Of a DNA stretch of 64,000 bases, positions 33,024 to 43,210 are shown one piece after another. The stretch comes from Cupriavidus basilensis. GTDB taxonomy: Bacteria > Pseudomonadota > Gammaproteobacteria > Burkholderiales > Burkholderiaceae. The notes below the pieces were generated by a model. It saw nothing but the letters and a program-made list of their open reading frames with translations, was not told the origin of the DNA and did no database searches. The position numbers and the translations under genes were made by a program. Positions within the stretch are counted from its first letter, which is position 1. The number at the start of each line of letters is the position of its first letter. The stretch is taken from contig NZ_CP010536.1 of the NCBI RefSeq assembly GCF_000832305.1, positions 2,976,001 to 3,040,000 on the forward strand, given 5' to 3'.

Positions 33024-34262
33024 TCATGCGGGATGGGGATCCGCTTCGCCTGCATGCTTGGCGGTATAGCGATCGAGCAGGTGGAACAGCAACGGATTTA
33101 GCACGATGGACAGCAGCGCGCCAGCCAGGATCAGGGCGTGGCCCCGCTCGGGCAGGATCTTCAGATAGACACCGAGGCCCGCGAGGATGAAGGAGAACTC
33201 GCCGATCTGGGCCAGGCTGACCGCGATGGTCATGCCGGTACGGGTGGAATGCCCGAACACCCGAACGATGCAAAGTGCAGCAAGCGATTTGCCCACCACG
33301 ATGATGAACAGCGTGGCCAGCACGCCCCAGGGGTCGTTGATCAGCACCATCGGGTTGAACAGCATGCCGACCGAAACAAAGAACAGCACCGCGAACGCAT
33401 CGCGCAGGGGCAGCGACTCCTCCGCCGCGCGGTGACTGAACTCAGACTCCGCCAGCACCATGCCGGCAAAAAATGCACCGAGCGCAAACGACACGCCGAA
33501 CAGCGAGTACGCGCCAAAGGCCACGCCGAGCGCCGTTGCCAACACCGCCAGACGGAACAGTTCACGGCTCCCGGTCCAGACGATGCGCTCCAGCATCCAG
33601 GGAATAAAGCGACGGCCAATCACCAGCATCACAGCGACGAAGGCCGCCACCTTGCCCAGGGTAGCGAACACGGCGAACACGATGTCGCCCGAGTCCGGTG
33701 CGGCCGCGCCTGACGCCGCGCCGTCTGCGGACGGCGTGAGCAGGCCAGCCAGCGCCGGCAGCAGCACCAGCGTCAGCACCATGGCCAGGTCTTCCACGAT
33801 CAGCCAGCCCACCGCGATCCGGCCCTGAGGCGACTCCACCAGCTCGCGCTCCTGCAACGCCTTGAGCAATACCACGGTGCTCGCCACCGAAAGTGCCAGC
33901 CCGAAGACCAGGCCTGGGCCCCATTCCCAGCCGAAGCCCCAGGCCGCGCCCATCCCGAGCAAGGTCGCGATGCCGATCTGTACCACCGCTCCCGGAATGG
34001 CGATCGTTTTCACCGCCATCAGGTCCTTGAGCGAGAAATGCAAGCCAACCCCGAACATCAGCAGAATCACGCCAAGCTCCGCCAGTTCCGGCGCCAGCGC
34101 CTGGTCCGCGGTGTAGCCCGGCGTATACGGGCCGACCACGATGCCCGCGCACAAGTATCCGATCAGCGGTGGGAGCTTGAGCCGGTTGGCCAGCGCACCC
34201 AATATAAACGCCAGGACGAGACCGCCGACGATGGTGCTGATGAGCGGGGTAGCGTGATGCAT
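33024..34262 (-). CDS. Monovalent cation:proton antiporter, KefB-like, without RCK domain
   Basis: A 412-residue inner-membrane antiporter of the CPA2 family. It has about 12 helices, with typical segments LIGYLCAGIVVGPYTPG, VILLMFGVGLHFSLKDL, GLALSVASTVVLLKAL, GWLIVEDLAMVLTLVLLP and GAFFAGMVLAESEFSHRAAE. KefB, KefC and YbaL carry a cytoplasmic TrkA-N/RCK domain after the channel part, reaching 550-600 residues; here the protein ends shortly after the last helix (HLLDRYTAKHAGEADPHPA). No RCK frame lies downstream. The stop at 33024 is 27 bp beyond the LysR stop on the other strand. Confidence 0.88.
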   Translation of the reverse strand: MHHATPLISTIVGGLVLAFILGALANRLKLPPLIGYLCAGIVVGPYTPGYTADQALAPELAELGVILLMFGVGLHFSLKDLMAVKTIAIPGAVVQIGIATLLGMGAAWGFGWEWGPGLVFGLALSVASTVVLLKALQERELVESPQGRIAVGWLIVEDLAMVLTLVLLPALAGLLTPSADGAASGAAAPDSGDIVFAVFATLGKVAAFVAVMLVIGRRFIPWMLERIVWTGSRELFRLAVLATALGVAFGAYSLFGVSFALGAFFAGMVLAESEFSHRAAEESLPLRDAFAVLFFVSVGMLFNPMVLINDPWGVLATLFIIVVGKSLAALCIVRVFGHSTRTGMTIAVSLAQIGEFSFILAGLGVYLKILPERGHALILAGALLSIVLNPLLFHLLDRYTAKHAGEADPHPA

Positions 34263-34660
34263 GCGTTCTGGGTTCCTCGTGCTTGGCCATGGCGGCGGTG
34301 ACTGGACAACCCGCCCGCCCCCAGCGGCCGTAGGCGGGGACCACAAAGCGACCTCCGGGCCGCGCTGCGGCGTTGAACGCCGGACACAGGCCGAGAGGTA
34401 CCGCACTGATTGAGGGAAACGGGAACGGGAGTTTTACAGCAGCCTGGAGGCGAAAAGCGCGGCATGAGTCCAAGCGGACGACGATGGCACGCTGTTCAGG
34501 TCAGGATATGCCCTGAACGCCCCGTGAAGACTACAACATGGAATGTAACACGATCACCACAAAGGCAAAGCGCGGAATCGGGGCAGGATGCGCCGCCATC
34601 ATCGCGGAAGCGCGCCGCCGCCCTGCCATCCCGTCGCCCTGATCCTACCGCCCTGAAGTC
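34263..34660. other. Intergenic region, 398 bp
   Basis: Upstream of the antiporter and downstream of the chemoreceptor, both leftward. No gene is recognised. A direct repeat TCCTACCGCCC occurs at 34643-34653 and 34659-34669, the second copy overlapping the chemoreceptor stop. Confidence 0.45.
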
Positions 34661-36205
34661 CTACCGCCCGGCCAACTGGAACGTTGCCACGGTCTCGCGC
34701 AGCTTGTCGGCCTGCTCTTCCAGCGATTGCGCAGCCGCTGCCGCCTGCTCCACCAACGCCGCGTTCTGCTGCGTGGCCTGGTCCATGTGCCCGACGGCCT
34801 GATTGACTTGCTCGATCCCGGTGCTTTGCTCGCGCGAGGCTGCGGCAATCTCCCCGATGATGTCGGACACGCGGCGCACGGCCTGACGAATCTCGCCCAT
34901 GGTCTTGCCCGCATCCTCGGCCTGCGCCGAGCCTTGCCTGACCGTGTCGACCGAGGTGTCGATCAAGTCCTTGATTTCCTTCGCCGCGCTGGACGACCGC
35001 TGGGCCAGGCTGCGCACCTCGCCGGCCACGACCGCAAAGCCACGGCCCTGCTCGCCAGCGCGCGCAGCTTCGACCGCAGCGTTGAGCGCCAGGATATTGG
35101 TCTGGAAGGCGATGCCTTCGATCAAGGTCGTAATCTCCGCGATACGGGTGGAACTGGTGCTGATTGCGCCCATCGTCTCCACCACCTGCTGCACGGCCGT
35201 GCTGCCGTACTCGGCCACATCGGCGGCAGAATTCGCCAGGCTGCTGGCCTGGTGTGCATTGTCGGCATTTTGCCGCACCGTCGCGGTCAGTTCCTCCATG
35301 CTGGCTGCTGACTGCTCCAGCGACGCAGCCTGCTGCTCGGTGCGCGTGGACAGGTCAGCATTGCCTGCCGCAATCTGGCGGGCAGCCGTGCTCACGGAAT
35401 CGGTCGACATGCGGACTTCACGCAGCGCCGATGCTACGCGCTCGATCAATTGATTAAAGGCAACCGCCGTGCGCCCGATCTCATCCCCATTGCGCACCGA
35501 AGCGCGACGCTCGAGGTCCAGCGACTTGCTCACATAGTGCAAGGTCTGCTCGATCTCCGCCAGGCTGACATGAATGTGCCGATAGAGCGAATAGCCCATT
35601 GCGCCCGTGACAACAAAGCCGCAGACAATAATTGCCGAAAAGAACGCCAAGGCTAGCGTGTACGCCTTCGCGTTGCTCGAAACCAGTTTCTCGCCCAGGC
35701 CCGCGTTGTACGCCACGTGCTCGTTGATGGCGGTGCGCAGCGCCTTGACCGCGACAAAGAGCGACCCCCCTATCAGCATGCCCCGCGCACCGTCGGCGTC
35801 GCCGGCGGCAGACCGCTCCAGGAAGCGCCCCCGCTCCGCGCGATACTGCTTGATCGCGGCGCGATCCGCATCCAGCATCTTGCGGTCGGTCTCATCGGAA
35901 AGATCGGTGCGCTCGTAGTGCGCGACTGTGGCGTCGAAAGCCTCGTCCGCCTTAGACAAAGCGGCCACCGCCTCCGAGCGGCTGCTCGCCTCCGGGGACA
36001 AGGCATAGTGGTAGAGCGACAGGCGCATGGTACTGACGGTATCGCGCAGGTCGCTCAGCGTGCGCACGCTGGCGAGCGTGTTGTCGTTGAAGTAGGTAAA
36101 ACGCTCCTGCGACTCGCGGAGTTGCCAGATACCGCCGACTCCGACTGCAAGCAGGGCAAGCAGGGCCAGCGACAAGGTGCCTAACAGGCGTTGAGTGATG
36201 TTCAT
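34661..36205 (-). CDS. Methyl-accepting chemotaxis protein
   Basis: A 514-residue transmembrane chemoreceptor. Helix 1 (about 8-28, [20 protein letters not shown]) and helix 2 (about 188-212) bracket a four-helix-bundle ligand domain of the 4HB_MCP type. A HAMP region follows, then the signalling domain with [54 protein letters not shown] and [14 protein letters not shown], the CheA/CheW-binding hairpin. It ends [10 protein letters not shown] without a CheR-binding pentapeptide. The ligand is unknown. No che genes are nearby, so it is an orphan receptor. Confidence 0.95.
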   Translation of the reverse strand: MNITQRLLGTLSLALLALLAVGVGGIWQLRESQERFTYFNDNTLASVRTLSDLRDTVSTMRLSLYHYALSPEASSRSEAVAALSKADEAFDATVAHYERTDLSDETDRKMLDADRAAIKQYRAERGRFLERSAAGDADGARGMLIGGSLFVAVKALRTAINEHVAYNAGLGEKLVSSNAKAYTLALAFFSAIIVCGFVVTGAMGYSLYRHIHVSLAEIEQTLHYVSKSLDLERRASVRNGDEIGRTAVAFNQLIERVASALREVRMSTDSVSTAARQIAAGNADLSTRTEQQAASLEQSAASMEELTATVRQNADNAHQASSLANSAADVAEYGSTAVQQVVETMGAISTSSTRIAEITTLIEGIAFQTNILALNAAVEAARAGEQGRGFAVVAGEVRSLAQRSSSAAKEIKDLIDTSVDTVRQGSAQAEDAGKTMGEIRQAVRRVSDIIGEIAAASREQSTGIEQVNQAVGHMDQATQQNAALVEQAAAAAQSLEEQADKLRETVATFQLAGR

Positions 36206-36602
36206 GGCGCAATGTCGGCGCGCGCGAGGGCGCGCACCGCTTCTCCAATAGAGGTGGACGATGAAATGACGCCCGTGGGCAACGGGAACGGGGTCAGGCA
36301 GTCAGTTTTGGAAGCGCGCTTGCAACAGTCTCGAAATCCGGCGAGTCATCTTTTGGACGACCCTCACTCCGCCTTTACGGCAGCCGCTGGAATAGCTGAA
36401 GCAAAATTGGGAAATAAAACAAAAATAAGCGACGATATTAGGACTTGTCCTAAAAATAGAAGAGGATAAACGACAAAAAGACAGCCGGGACTCACGCTCT
36501 GGCGGAAATTTGAGGAAAAAAAGAGGGGGAAGAAGGAGGGGAAGGAGGAGGGGAACGTTGGTGCAGATGGCACCGGTGGTGAACGGATCGCCAGAAAGCA
36601 AA
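36206..36602. other. Intergenic region, about 400 bp, with purine tract
   Basis: Upstream of the chemoreceptor. It is more AT-rich than its surroundings around 36380-36480 and contains a 44-nt uninterrupted purine run at 36512-36555 with several GGAGG-like cores. No gene is recognised on either strand. Confidence 0.55.
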
Positions 36603-36626
36603 AGCGCCACCGGTTAGGGTAGCGCT
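36603..36626 (-). terminator. Terminator of tRNA-Cys
   Basis: Read leftward, AGCGCTACC pairs with GGTGGCGCT (one G-T pair) around a 6-nt loop, followed by TTTTGCTTTC. Confidence 0.7.
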
Positions 36627-36642
36627 CTGTGCTTGAAGATAC

Positions 36643-36716
36643 TGGAGGCGGGGGTCGGAATCGAACCGGCGTACACGGCTTTGCAGGCCGCTGCATGACC
36701 ACTCTGCCACCCCGCC
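36643..36716 (-). tRNA. tRNA-Cys (anticodon GCA)
   Basis: A 74-nt gene beginning GGCGGGG and ending CCCCGCC-T-CCA with CCA encoded. The anticodon loop is CTGCAAA and the T-loop GTTCGATTC. Confidence 0.97.
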
Positions 36717-36790
36717 GGGTGACGGCTGCTGGATTGTAGCCGCATTCGCCAGACCCTGCCGGGCCGCGCTTGCGCACTACCATCACAAAC

Positions 36791-36815
36791 AAAAAGGGAA
36801 GCGGTGCTTCCCTTT
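36791..36815 (-). terminator. Terminator downstream of the first tRNA-Gly
   Basis: Read leftward, AAAGGGAAGC pairs with GCTTCCCTTT around a 3-nt loop, followed by a T-run. It separates tRNA-Gly from tRNA-Cys transcription. Confidence 0.75.
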
Positions 36816-36820
36816 GGGAT

Positions 36821-36896
36821 TGGAGCGGGAGACGAGGCTCGAACTCGCGACCTCAACCTTGGCAAGGTTGCGCTCTACCAACTGAGCTACTCCCGC
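36821..36896 (-). tRNA. tRNA-Gly (anticodon GCC), copy 1
   Basis: A 76-nt gene beginning GCGGGAGTAGCTCAGTTGG with anticodon loop TTGCCAA, T-loop GTTCGAGCC and encoded CCA. Confidence 0.97.
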
Positions 36897-36975
36897 ATTT
36901 ACTACTTCGACTACTCTGCGTGCCAACCTGGAACCACAAAACACACACTGTGGATTTCCAGATTTAACCGAAACC

Positions 36976-37051
36976 TGGAGCGGGAGACGAGGCTCGAACT
37001 CGCGACCTCAACCTTGGCAAGGTTGCGCTCTACCAACTGAGCTACTCCCGC
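36976..37051 (-). tRNA. tRNA-Gly (anticodon GCC), copy 2
   Basis: Identical over 76 nt to the copy at 36821-36896, 79 bp upstream on the same strand. It lies downstream of pgsA. Confidence 0.97.
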
Positions 37052-37218
37052 AGGATCCTGCTAACTTCCTACTCAAAACACAGCTTCTGTGCCAATACAG
37101 CTCACATCTTGCTACATTCTTGCTGCTTTTCGCTTCGTTCGGTTTGTTTCGTCAGAAGCGAGAACAGGATTATTGCAAATCAGCGGCGTGGTCGTCAAGC
37201 ATATTTTTCATCGAATCA

Positions 37219-37821
37219 TCACTTTTGTGCGGTGGCCTCGCCACTTAGGCCACTGCGCTCGCGGATCTGCGGCCACGCCAGCTTCATGTAATAGAACATC
37301 GACCACAGGGTCAGCACCGCCGCCACGTAGATCAGCCATGCGCCCAGCACGGAAGCATCGACGATGCCGAACAGGCTATCGTTGAAGAGCAGCAGAGGGA
37401 TCGCGATCATCTGGAAGGTGGTCTTGAGCTTGCCGAGGAAATTCACCGCGACGCTCTTCGACGCTCCGATCTGCGCCATCCACTCGCGCAGCGCGGAGAT
37501 GGTGATCTCCCGGCCAATGATCACCAGCGCGATCAGGTCGGCCACCCGGCCCAGCGCCAGCAGCGACAGCAGCGCGGCCGCCACCATCAGCTTGTCGGCG
37601 ACCGGATCGAGAAAGGCGCCAAAGGAAGACGTCTGGTTCCAGCGCCTGGCCAGGAAACCGTCCAGCCAGTCGGTGACCGCGGCCACGATGAAAAAACCGG
37701 CTGCCGTCATGTTCTTGGCATGCATGGGCAGCCATGCTTCAGGCAGGTAGTACACGCCCACCACGAGGGGAATCATGGCAACACGGAGCCAGGTCAGCAG
37801 GATCGGTATATTCAGCGGCAT
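37219..37821 (-). CDS. pgsA: CDP-diacylglycerol--glycerol-3-phosphate 3-phosphatidyltransferase
   Basis: A 200-residue inner-membrane enzyme making phosphatidylglycerol phosphate from CDP-diacylglycerol and glycerol 3-phosphate. The CDP-alcohol phosphotransferase motif D-G-x2-A-R-x8-G-x3-D-x3-D is complete in DWLDGFLARRWN followed by SFGAFLDPVADK. About five helices are visible, including the N-terminal NIPILLTWLRVAMIPLVVGV. The ATG at 37821 starts this helix. It follows uvrC on the same strand and precedes tRNA-Gly and tRNA-Cys genes, an arrangement also seen in E. coli. Confidence 0.95.
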   Translation of the reverse strand: MPLNIPILLTWLRVAMIPLVVGVYYLPEAWLPMHAKNMTAAGFFIVAAVTDWLDGFLARRWNQTSSFGAFLDPVADKLMVAAALLSLLALGRVADLIALVIIGREITISALREWMAQIGASKSVAVNFLGKLKTTFQMIAIPLLLFNDSLFGIVDASVLGAWLIYVAAVLTLWSMFYYMKLAWPQIRERSGLSGEATAQK

Positions 37822-37924
37822 GGGGGCTCGGAACGGGACGACGGCAATGGGCAACGCCGAGATTGTCGCCTATTTCAACGATGGCCGAGCATTTCCTGCC
37901 ACATGGGCGTCGGATTTGGCCGGA

Positions 37925-40048
37925 TCAATGTAGCTGCCGATAGATTTCCTCGGCCAGCGCGTGCGAGATGCCATCGACGCTGGCCAGTTCGTCGATGCTG
38001 GCCGCGACCACCCCGCGCAGGCCGCCAAAGCGCGTGAGCAGCTTCTGCCGGCGGCGGGCGCCGACGCCCTCGATCTCCTCCAGCCGCGACGTGTTGCGCA
38101 CCTTGGCGCGGCGCGCGCGCATGCCGGTAATGGCAAAGCGGTGCGCCTCGTCACGAATCTGCGCCACCAGCATCAGCGCCGCACTGCCCTGCCCCAGCTC
38201 CAGCGAAGGACGGCCATCGGCGAAGATCAGCGTCTCCAGCCCGACCTTGCGGCCCTCGCCCTTGGCCACGCCGACCAACAGCCCGATATCGAGGCCAAGC
38301 TCCTCGAACACCTGGCGCGCAACCTCCACCTGGCCCTTGCCGCCATCGATCAGCACCACGTTCGGCACCAGCGCCAGCGCGCTGGACGCGCCCGCCTCGC
38401 GGCCTTGCTCGTCACCCCCGGGAGCTGCCTCCTGCGCCTGCTCCAGCATCTCCACCAGCTTCTGGTAGCGGCGGGTCAGCACCTGACGCATGGCGGCGTA
38501 GTCGTCGCCGGGCGTGATGTCCTGGATGTTGTAGCGGCGGTACTCGGCGTTCTGCATCTCGTGATGGTGGAAGACCACGCAAGACGCTTGCGTGGCCTCG
38601 CCAGCGGTGTGACTGATGTCGAAGCATTCGACCCGCAGCAAAGCGAGGTCCTCCATGTCGATGCCGATCGTCTCGGCCAGCGCCCGCGTACGGGCCTGCT
38701 GGCTGCCTTGCTCAGCCAGGCGGCGCGACAGCGCCAGCTCGGCGCCTTTCTGCGCCATCTCGAGCCAGGACCGGCGCTGCCCCTGCGGCTGGCGCACCAG
38801 CGTGACCTTGCGCCCCGCCTGCATCGACAATGCCTCCAACAGCGCCTTGCCTGGCGGCAAGTGGCTCACCACCAGGATCGGCGGTACGGCCTGGTCCAGA
38901 TAGTGCTGCGCCAAGAAGGCAGACAACACCTCGGCAGCGATGCGCTCGACCGGTATGCCGGCCGGGCCGCCGGGCGCTGCCGCGCCCTCGCCACCCGCCT
39001 CGCCCGGCTCGGTCACCGCGCTGGCACCGGCATCCTCGTCCCGGTGCCCGACAATCATCGCGCCCTCTTCGACGTGCGCCGGGAAGTAAGCCTTGTCGCC
39101 AAGATGGCGGCCGCCGCGCACCATCGCCAGATTGACGCACGCACGGCCACCCTCCACCGCTACCGCAAGCACGTCGATGTCGCTGGACTGCCCGACCTCC
39201 TCCACGGCCTGCCGCTTGAGCACGGTGGACAGCGCGCCGATCTGGTCGCGCACCGCCGCCGCCTGCTCGAACTCCAGCCGCCCCGCATGCTCTTCCATTT
39301 TCGCCTGCAAGCCTTCGAGCACCTCGTTCTGGCGGCCTTGCAGGAAGCGCGCCGCGTTGCTGACATCGCGCATGTAATCCGCCTCGCTGATGGCGCCCAC
39401 GCAAGGCCCGGTGCAGCGGTGGATCTGGTGCAGCAGGCAAGGCCGCGTGCGATTGGTAAAGACGGTGTCCTCGCAGGTACGTAGCTGGAACACGCGCTGC
39501 AGGATCTGCATGCTCTCCCGCACGGCGCCCGCGCTGGGGAACGGCCCGAAATACTGATGCTTGCGGTCGGTGGCGCCGCGGTAATAGGCCATGCGCGGGA
39601 AGCGATGGCTGGTCAGCTTGACGAACGGATACGACTTGTCGTCGCGGAACAGGATGTTGTAGCGCGGCGCCAGCGCCTTGATCAGGTTGTTCTCCAGCAG
39701 CAGCGCCTCGGCCTCGGTGCGCACCACCGTGGTATCGATGCGCACGATCTTGGCCACCATCATGGCAATGCGCGGCGACAGCAGCGTCTTGTTGAAGTAG
39801 CTGGAGACGCGCTTTTTCAGGTCGCGCGCCTTGCCCACGTAAAGGACATTGCCCTGGGCATCGAAGTAGCGGTAGACCCCGGGCAGGCCGGGCAATTGCG
39901 CAATCACGGCCTTGGCGTCGAATGGCGCGTCCGACACAGAGTCGGCAGGGGCCGCCAAGGACGCCTTGGCCAGCTGCTCGGGCAGCCCATCCGGCTGGGT
40001 GGAGGCGGACGCGCCCTGATCGTGGGTTTCAGGTTCCTGCTGGGACAT
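37925..40048 (-). CDS. uvrC: Excinuclease ABC subunit C
   Basis: A 707-residue nuclease that makes both incisions in nucleotide excision repair. Domains in order: an added, low-complexity N-terminus of about 50 residues; the GIY-YIG nuclease ([27 protein letters not shown]); a Cys-rich connector ([15 protein letters not shown]); the UVR helix pair ([20 protein letters not shown]); an RNase H-like endonuclease with [12 protein letters not shown] and VLIDGGKGQ; and C-terminal helix-hairpin-helix motifs ([16 protein letters not shown]). An Ala/Gly-rich insertion of about 30 residues between UVR and nuclease, and the long N-terminus, make it longer than the usual 610. ATG 40048 is chosen over the one at 40102 without strong evidence. 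Confidence 0.95.
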   Translation of the reverse strand: MSQQEPETHDQGASASTQPDGLPEQLAKASLAAPADSVSDAPFDAKAVIAQLPGLPGVYRYFDAQGNVLYVGKARDLKKRVSSYFNKTLLSPRIAMMVAKIVRIDTTVVRTEAEALLLENNLIKALAPRYNILFRDDKSYPFVKLTSHRFPRMAYYRGATDRKHQYFGPFPSAGAVRESMQILQRVFQLRTCEDTVFTNRTRPCLLHQIHRCTGPCVGAISEADYMRDVSNAARFLQGRQNEVLEGLQAKMEEHAGRLEFEQAAAVRDQIGALSTVLKRQAVEEVGQSSDIDVLAVAVEGGRACVNLAMVRGGRHLGDKAYFPAHVEEGAMIVGHRDEDAGASAVTEPGEAGGEGAAAPGGPAGIPVERIAAEVLSAFLAQHYLDQAVPPILVVSHLPPGKALLEALSMQAGRKVTLVRQPQGQRRSWLEMAQKGAELALSRRLAEQGSQQARTRALAETIGIDMEDLALLRVECFDISHTAGEATQASCVVFHHHEMQNAEYRRYNIQDITPGDDYAAMRQVLTRRYQKLVEMLEQAQEAAPGGDEQGREAGASSALALVPNVVLIDGGKGQVEVARQVFEELGLDIGLLVGVAKGEGRKVGLETLIFADGRPSLELGQGSAALMLVAQIRDEAHRFAITGMRARRAKVRNTSRLEEIEGVGARRRQKLLTRFGGLRGVVAASIDELASVDGISHALAEEIYRQLH

Positions 40049-40160
40049 CGGTAGCGAATTGACCGTGGGCTGGCTGGCAGCGCGCATGCCCGGCAGGGCC
40101 AAAGCGCAACAAGCTCTAAAATCGCAAGTTTAGAGCAAATCCTTGCGGAATCACGCCACC

Positions 40161-41363
40161 ATGCCCACTCAGCCCGATCGCGCCATCCGCTCCTGGGACA
40201 TCTTCTGCACCGTCATCGACAACTATGGCGATATCGGCGTCTGCTGGCGGCTGGCACGCCAGCTGGCCCAGGAACACGGCCACGCCGTGCGCCTGTGGGT
40301 GGACGACCTGACCAGCTTCGCGCGCCTTGCACCAGGCCTCGACATCGCCGCTCCAGAGCAAGTGCTTGCCGGCGTGACGATTCGCCCGTGGCGGCGCGCG
40401 GACCAGGAAAGCGCCGAGGAGAGCGCCGCGCGCTTCGCGGGGGTCGCGCCGCACGATGCGGTGATCGAGTCCTTCGCCTGCGACCTGCCGGCCACATTCC
40501 TGGCCGCCATGGCTGCATGCGAGCCCAAGCCGGCCTGGATCAATCTCGAATACATGAGCGCCGAGCCCTGGGTCAGGGAACACCACGGCATGGCCTCGCC
40601 CCACCCGCGCTTGCCACTGGTCAAGTATTTTTTCTTCCCAGGCTTCGAGCCCGGCACGGGCGGCCTGCTGCGCGAAGCCATGCTCGGCATGCAGCGCGAG
40701 CACCTGCGCACTAGCCCCGCAGCCCAAGCGGCGCTCTGGCGTCGCCTTGGCTTCCAGCCCATCGACGGCGCCATAAAAGTCAGCCTGTTCGCCTATGCCA
40801 ACGCCGCGTTGCCGGCGTTGCTCGCGCAATGGCGGGATGGCCCGGACCCCGTCCAGTGCCTGGTCCCGGCCGGCCTGGCGGCGCAACAGGCAAGCGAATG
40901 GTTCGGGGCGGCCGGCAGCATGGCCGGCAGCGCTTTCGAGTGTGGCAACCTGACCGTGCAGGTGGTGCCCTTTGTGCGCCAGGAGCACTACGATGAACTG
41001 CTCTGGCTGTGCGACCTGAACTTCGTACGTGGCGAGGATTCGTTCGTGCGCGCGCAGTGGGCTGGCCGGCCCTTTGTCTGGCATATCTACCCGCAATCCG
41101 ACGCGGCGCACATGGTCAAGCTTGATGCCTTCCTGGCTTTGTTCCGCCATCGGCTGGAACAAAGCGGCCAAATTGAGGCTGCCAACGCACTTTCCGCCTT
41201 CTGGCACAGCTGGAATAAGGATGGTGAATCACCTGACTGGTCGCGCCTGCGCGCCTGTCTGCCCGTGCTGGGTGCCGCCACCGAGCAGTGGCAGCGCAGC
41301 CTGCAGCACCTTGGCGACCTGGCCGCAAATCTCGTGGCCTTCTGCGAAAATCGGGTAAAATAG
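40161..41363 (+). CDS. earP: EF-P arginine rhamnosyltransferase EarP
   Basis: A 400-residue GT-B-fold glycosyltransferase (DUF2331) that attaches rhamnose to Arg32 of elongation factor P. The N-terminal WDIFCTVIDNYGDIGVCWRLARQL contains the catalytic Asp region. The C-terminal nucleotide-sugar site carries FVRGEDSFVRAQWAGRPFVWHIYPQ. Both are hallmark segments of EarP. The target gene efp follows 126 bp downstream, as in other EarP bacteria. The ATG at 40161 is preferred to an upstream TTG. Loss would be expected to impair translation of polyproline proteins. Confidence 0.95.
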   Translation: MPTQPDRAIRSWDIFCTVIDNYGDIGVCWRLARQLAQEHGHAVRLWVDDLTSFARLAPGLDIAAPEQVLAGVTIRPWRRADQESAEESAARFAGVAPHDAVIESFACDLPATFLAAMAACEPKPAWINLEYMSAEPWVREHHGMASPHPRLPLVKYFFFPGFEPGTGGLLREAMLGMQREHLRTSPAAQAALWRRLGFQPIDGAIKVSLFAYANAALPALLAQWRDGPDPVQCLVPAGLAAQQASEWFGAAGSMAGSAFECGNLTVQVVPFVRQEHYDELLWLCDLNFVRGEDSFVRAQWAGRPFVWHIYPQSDAAHMVKLDAFLALFRHRLEQSGQIEAANALSAFWHSWNKDGESPDWSRLRACLPVLGAATEQWQRSLQHLGDLAANLVAFCENRVK

Positions 41364-41489
41364 TGGGTTATTTTGATGGTGACCAGGCCGGAAGACGGAA
41401 ACGCCCCGCGCAAGCTTGCGCGCAGTGTGTCGGCAGAGCGCCTTCGCCATACCGAATTCCGAGACATTCTTTTTCAGGAAATAGTTCAG

Positions 41490-42050
41490 ATGAAAACCGC
41501 ACAAGAACTCCGCGTCGGCAACGTATTCATGATCGGTACCGACCCGATGGTCGTGCAGAAGGCTGAGTACAACAAGTCGGGCCGCAACTCCGCCGTGGTC
41601 AAGATGAAGTACAAGAACCTGCTGACGGAAGCCCCGGGTGAATCCGTCTTCAAGGCTGACGACAAGTTTGAAGTCGTGATGCTGGAACGCCGCGAATGCA
41701 CCTACTCGTACTTCGCCGACCCGATGTACGTGTTCATGGACACCGACTTCAACCAGTACGAAGTCGAGCAGGACAGCATGGGTGACTCGCTGAACTACCT
41801 CGAAGACGGCATGACCGTCGAAGTGGTGTTCTACAACGACAAGGCCATCTCGGTGGACATGCCGACCACGCTGGTCCGCGAGATCACCTACACCGAGCCG
41901 GCCGTCAAGGGCGACACCTCGTCGGGCAAGGTGCTCAAGGGCGCCAAGATCAACACCGGCTTCGAACTGCAAGTGCCACTGTTCTGCAGCATCGGCGACA
42001 AGATCGAAATCGACACCCGTACCGGCGAATACCGCAGCCGCGCAAATTAA
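41490..42050 (+). CDS. efp: Elongation factor P (Arg32 type)
   Basis: A 186-residue translation factor that relieves ribosome stalling at polyproline. The KOW-like N-terminal domain contains the loop [11 protein letters not shown], whose Arg is residue 32, the site rhamnosylated by EarP. Two OB-fold domains follow, ending with [13 protein letters not shown]. Length matches the family exactly. The ATG at 41490 is preceded by CAGGAA at about 12 nt. A strong terminator follows. Confidence 0.97.
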   Translation: MKTAQELRVGNVFMIGTDPMVVQKAEYNKSGRNSAVVKMKYKNLLTEAPGESVFKADDKFEVVMLERRECTYSYFADPMYVFMDTDFNQYEVEQDSMGDSLNYLEDGMTVEVVFYNDKAISVDMPTTLVREITYTEPAVKGDTSSGKVLKGAKINTGFELQVPLFCSIGDKIEIDTRTGEYRSRAN

Positions 42051-42094
42051 GCGCCGCTGATTCGCCGCCAACCGCAGCGCGGTTGGCGCAATGG

Positions 42095-42123
42095 AAAAAG
42101 GGCAGCCGAAGCTGCCCTTTTCT
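42095..42123. terminator. Rho-independent terminator, efp / nagZ convergence
   Basis: AAAAAGGGCAGC pairs with GCTGCCCTTTT around CGAA, followed by T-rich sequence. It is symmetric and lies between the convergent efp and nagZ genes. Confidence 0.88.
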
Positions 42124-42160
42124 TTTCCCTGCTGCTTGCCGGCTTTCGGCGAATGCAGCG

Positions 42161-43210
42161 TCAGGCAATCAGGCCGTGGCGCTTGAGCACGCCCATGGCG
42201 GCGGCGTACTCCGCCTCTTGCATCAGCTTGTTCCAGTCCAGCGGCTTGCGGCGGCCGAACAGGCGGCGGATACGGCGTTGCGAGGTCTTGCCGATACGCA
42301 CATCGAGCTCATCCAGCAACTGGTCGGCCCGCTCGGGATGGTTACAGATCAGCACCATGTCGCATCCGGCGCCCAAGGCAGCACGCGCGGCCTCGGTCAC
42401 CGTGCCTGCCACGCTGGCCCCTTCCATGCTCAGGTCATCGCTGAAAATCACGCCTTCGAAGCCCAACTGGGTACGCAGCACGTCCTGCAGCCAGTAGCGT
42501 GAGAAGCCGGCCGGGTGCGGGTCGACCTTGGGGTAGATCACGTGTGCCGGCATCACCGATGACAGCGTCATCCCCATCCACTCGTAAGGGCGCGCATCCT
42601 GCGAGAGGATCTCGTCGAGGCCGCGCTCGTCCACCGGTACGGCCACATGCGAATCCGCTGCCACAAAGCCGTGCCCCGGGAAGTGCTTGCCGCAATTGGC
42701 CATGCCGGCAAGCAGCAGGCCGTGGGTCAGGTGGTTGGCGAGCATGGTCACCACACGCGGGTCAGCGTGGAAGGCACGGTCGCCGATCACGGCGCTGAGC
42801 CCGTAGTCCAGGTCGAGCACGGGGGTGAAGCTCAGGTCGATATCGCAGGCGCGCAATTCGGCCGCCAGCACGTAGCCGCAGGCCACGGCCGCCTTGGTTG
42901 CCGCCAGCACGTCCTGGTCCCACAACGCGCCAAGCCGGGCCATCGCCGGCAGGTGCGTGAAGCCATCGGTCTTGGCACGCTGCACCCGGCCACCCTCGTG
43001 ATCGATGCAGATCAGCACATCGTCGCGCACGGTGCGGATCTCATGCGTCAGTGCCTGCAGTTGCGCGCGCGACTCGAAGTTGCGCGCGAACAGGATCACG
43101 CCACCAGTCAGGGGGTGAGAGATGCGGCGGACATCGTCCGCATCAAGTTGCTTGCCTTTGACATCGAGTACAACCGGACCCGGCCGTTTACCGGAAATCT
43201 TCTTGATCAT
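42161..43210 (-). CDS. nagZ: Beta-N-acetylhexosaminidase NagZ
   Basis: A 349-residue cytoplasmic family-3 glycoside hydrolase that removes GlcNAc from anhydromuropeptides in murein recycling. The catalytic loop [15 protein letters not shown] carries the Asp-His dyad region and the nucleophile lies in [12 protein letters not shown]. Other family segments are [13 protein letters not shown] and [10 protein letters not shown]. The start overlaps the acpS stop by 4 bp (ATGA), and it is the last gene of the long leftward block. Confidence 0.95.
   Translation of the reverse strand: MIKKISGKRPGPVVLDVKGKQLDADDVRRISHPLTGGVILFARNFESRAQLQALTHEIRTVRDDVLICIDHEGGRVQRAKTDGFTHLPAMARLGALWDQDVLAATKAAVACGYVLAAELRACDIDLSFTPVLDLDYGLSAVIGDRAFHADPRVVTMLANHLTHGLLLAGMANCGKHFPGHGFVAADSHVAVPVDERGLDEILSQDARPYEWMGMTLSSVMPAHVIYPKVDPHPAGFSRYWLQDVLRTQLGFEGVIFSDDLSMEGASVAGTVTEAARAALGAGCDMVLICNHPERADQLLDELDVRIGKTSQRRIRRLFGRRKPLDWNKLMQEAEYAAAMGVLKRHGLIA

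Noticed and set aside
36821..37051. Two identical tRNA-Gly copies considered as flanks of a mobile element
   Set aside because: Only 79 bp separates them, with no gene; simple tandem duplication explains it.
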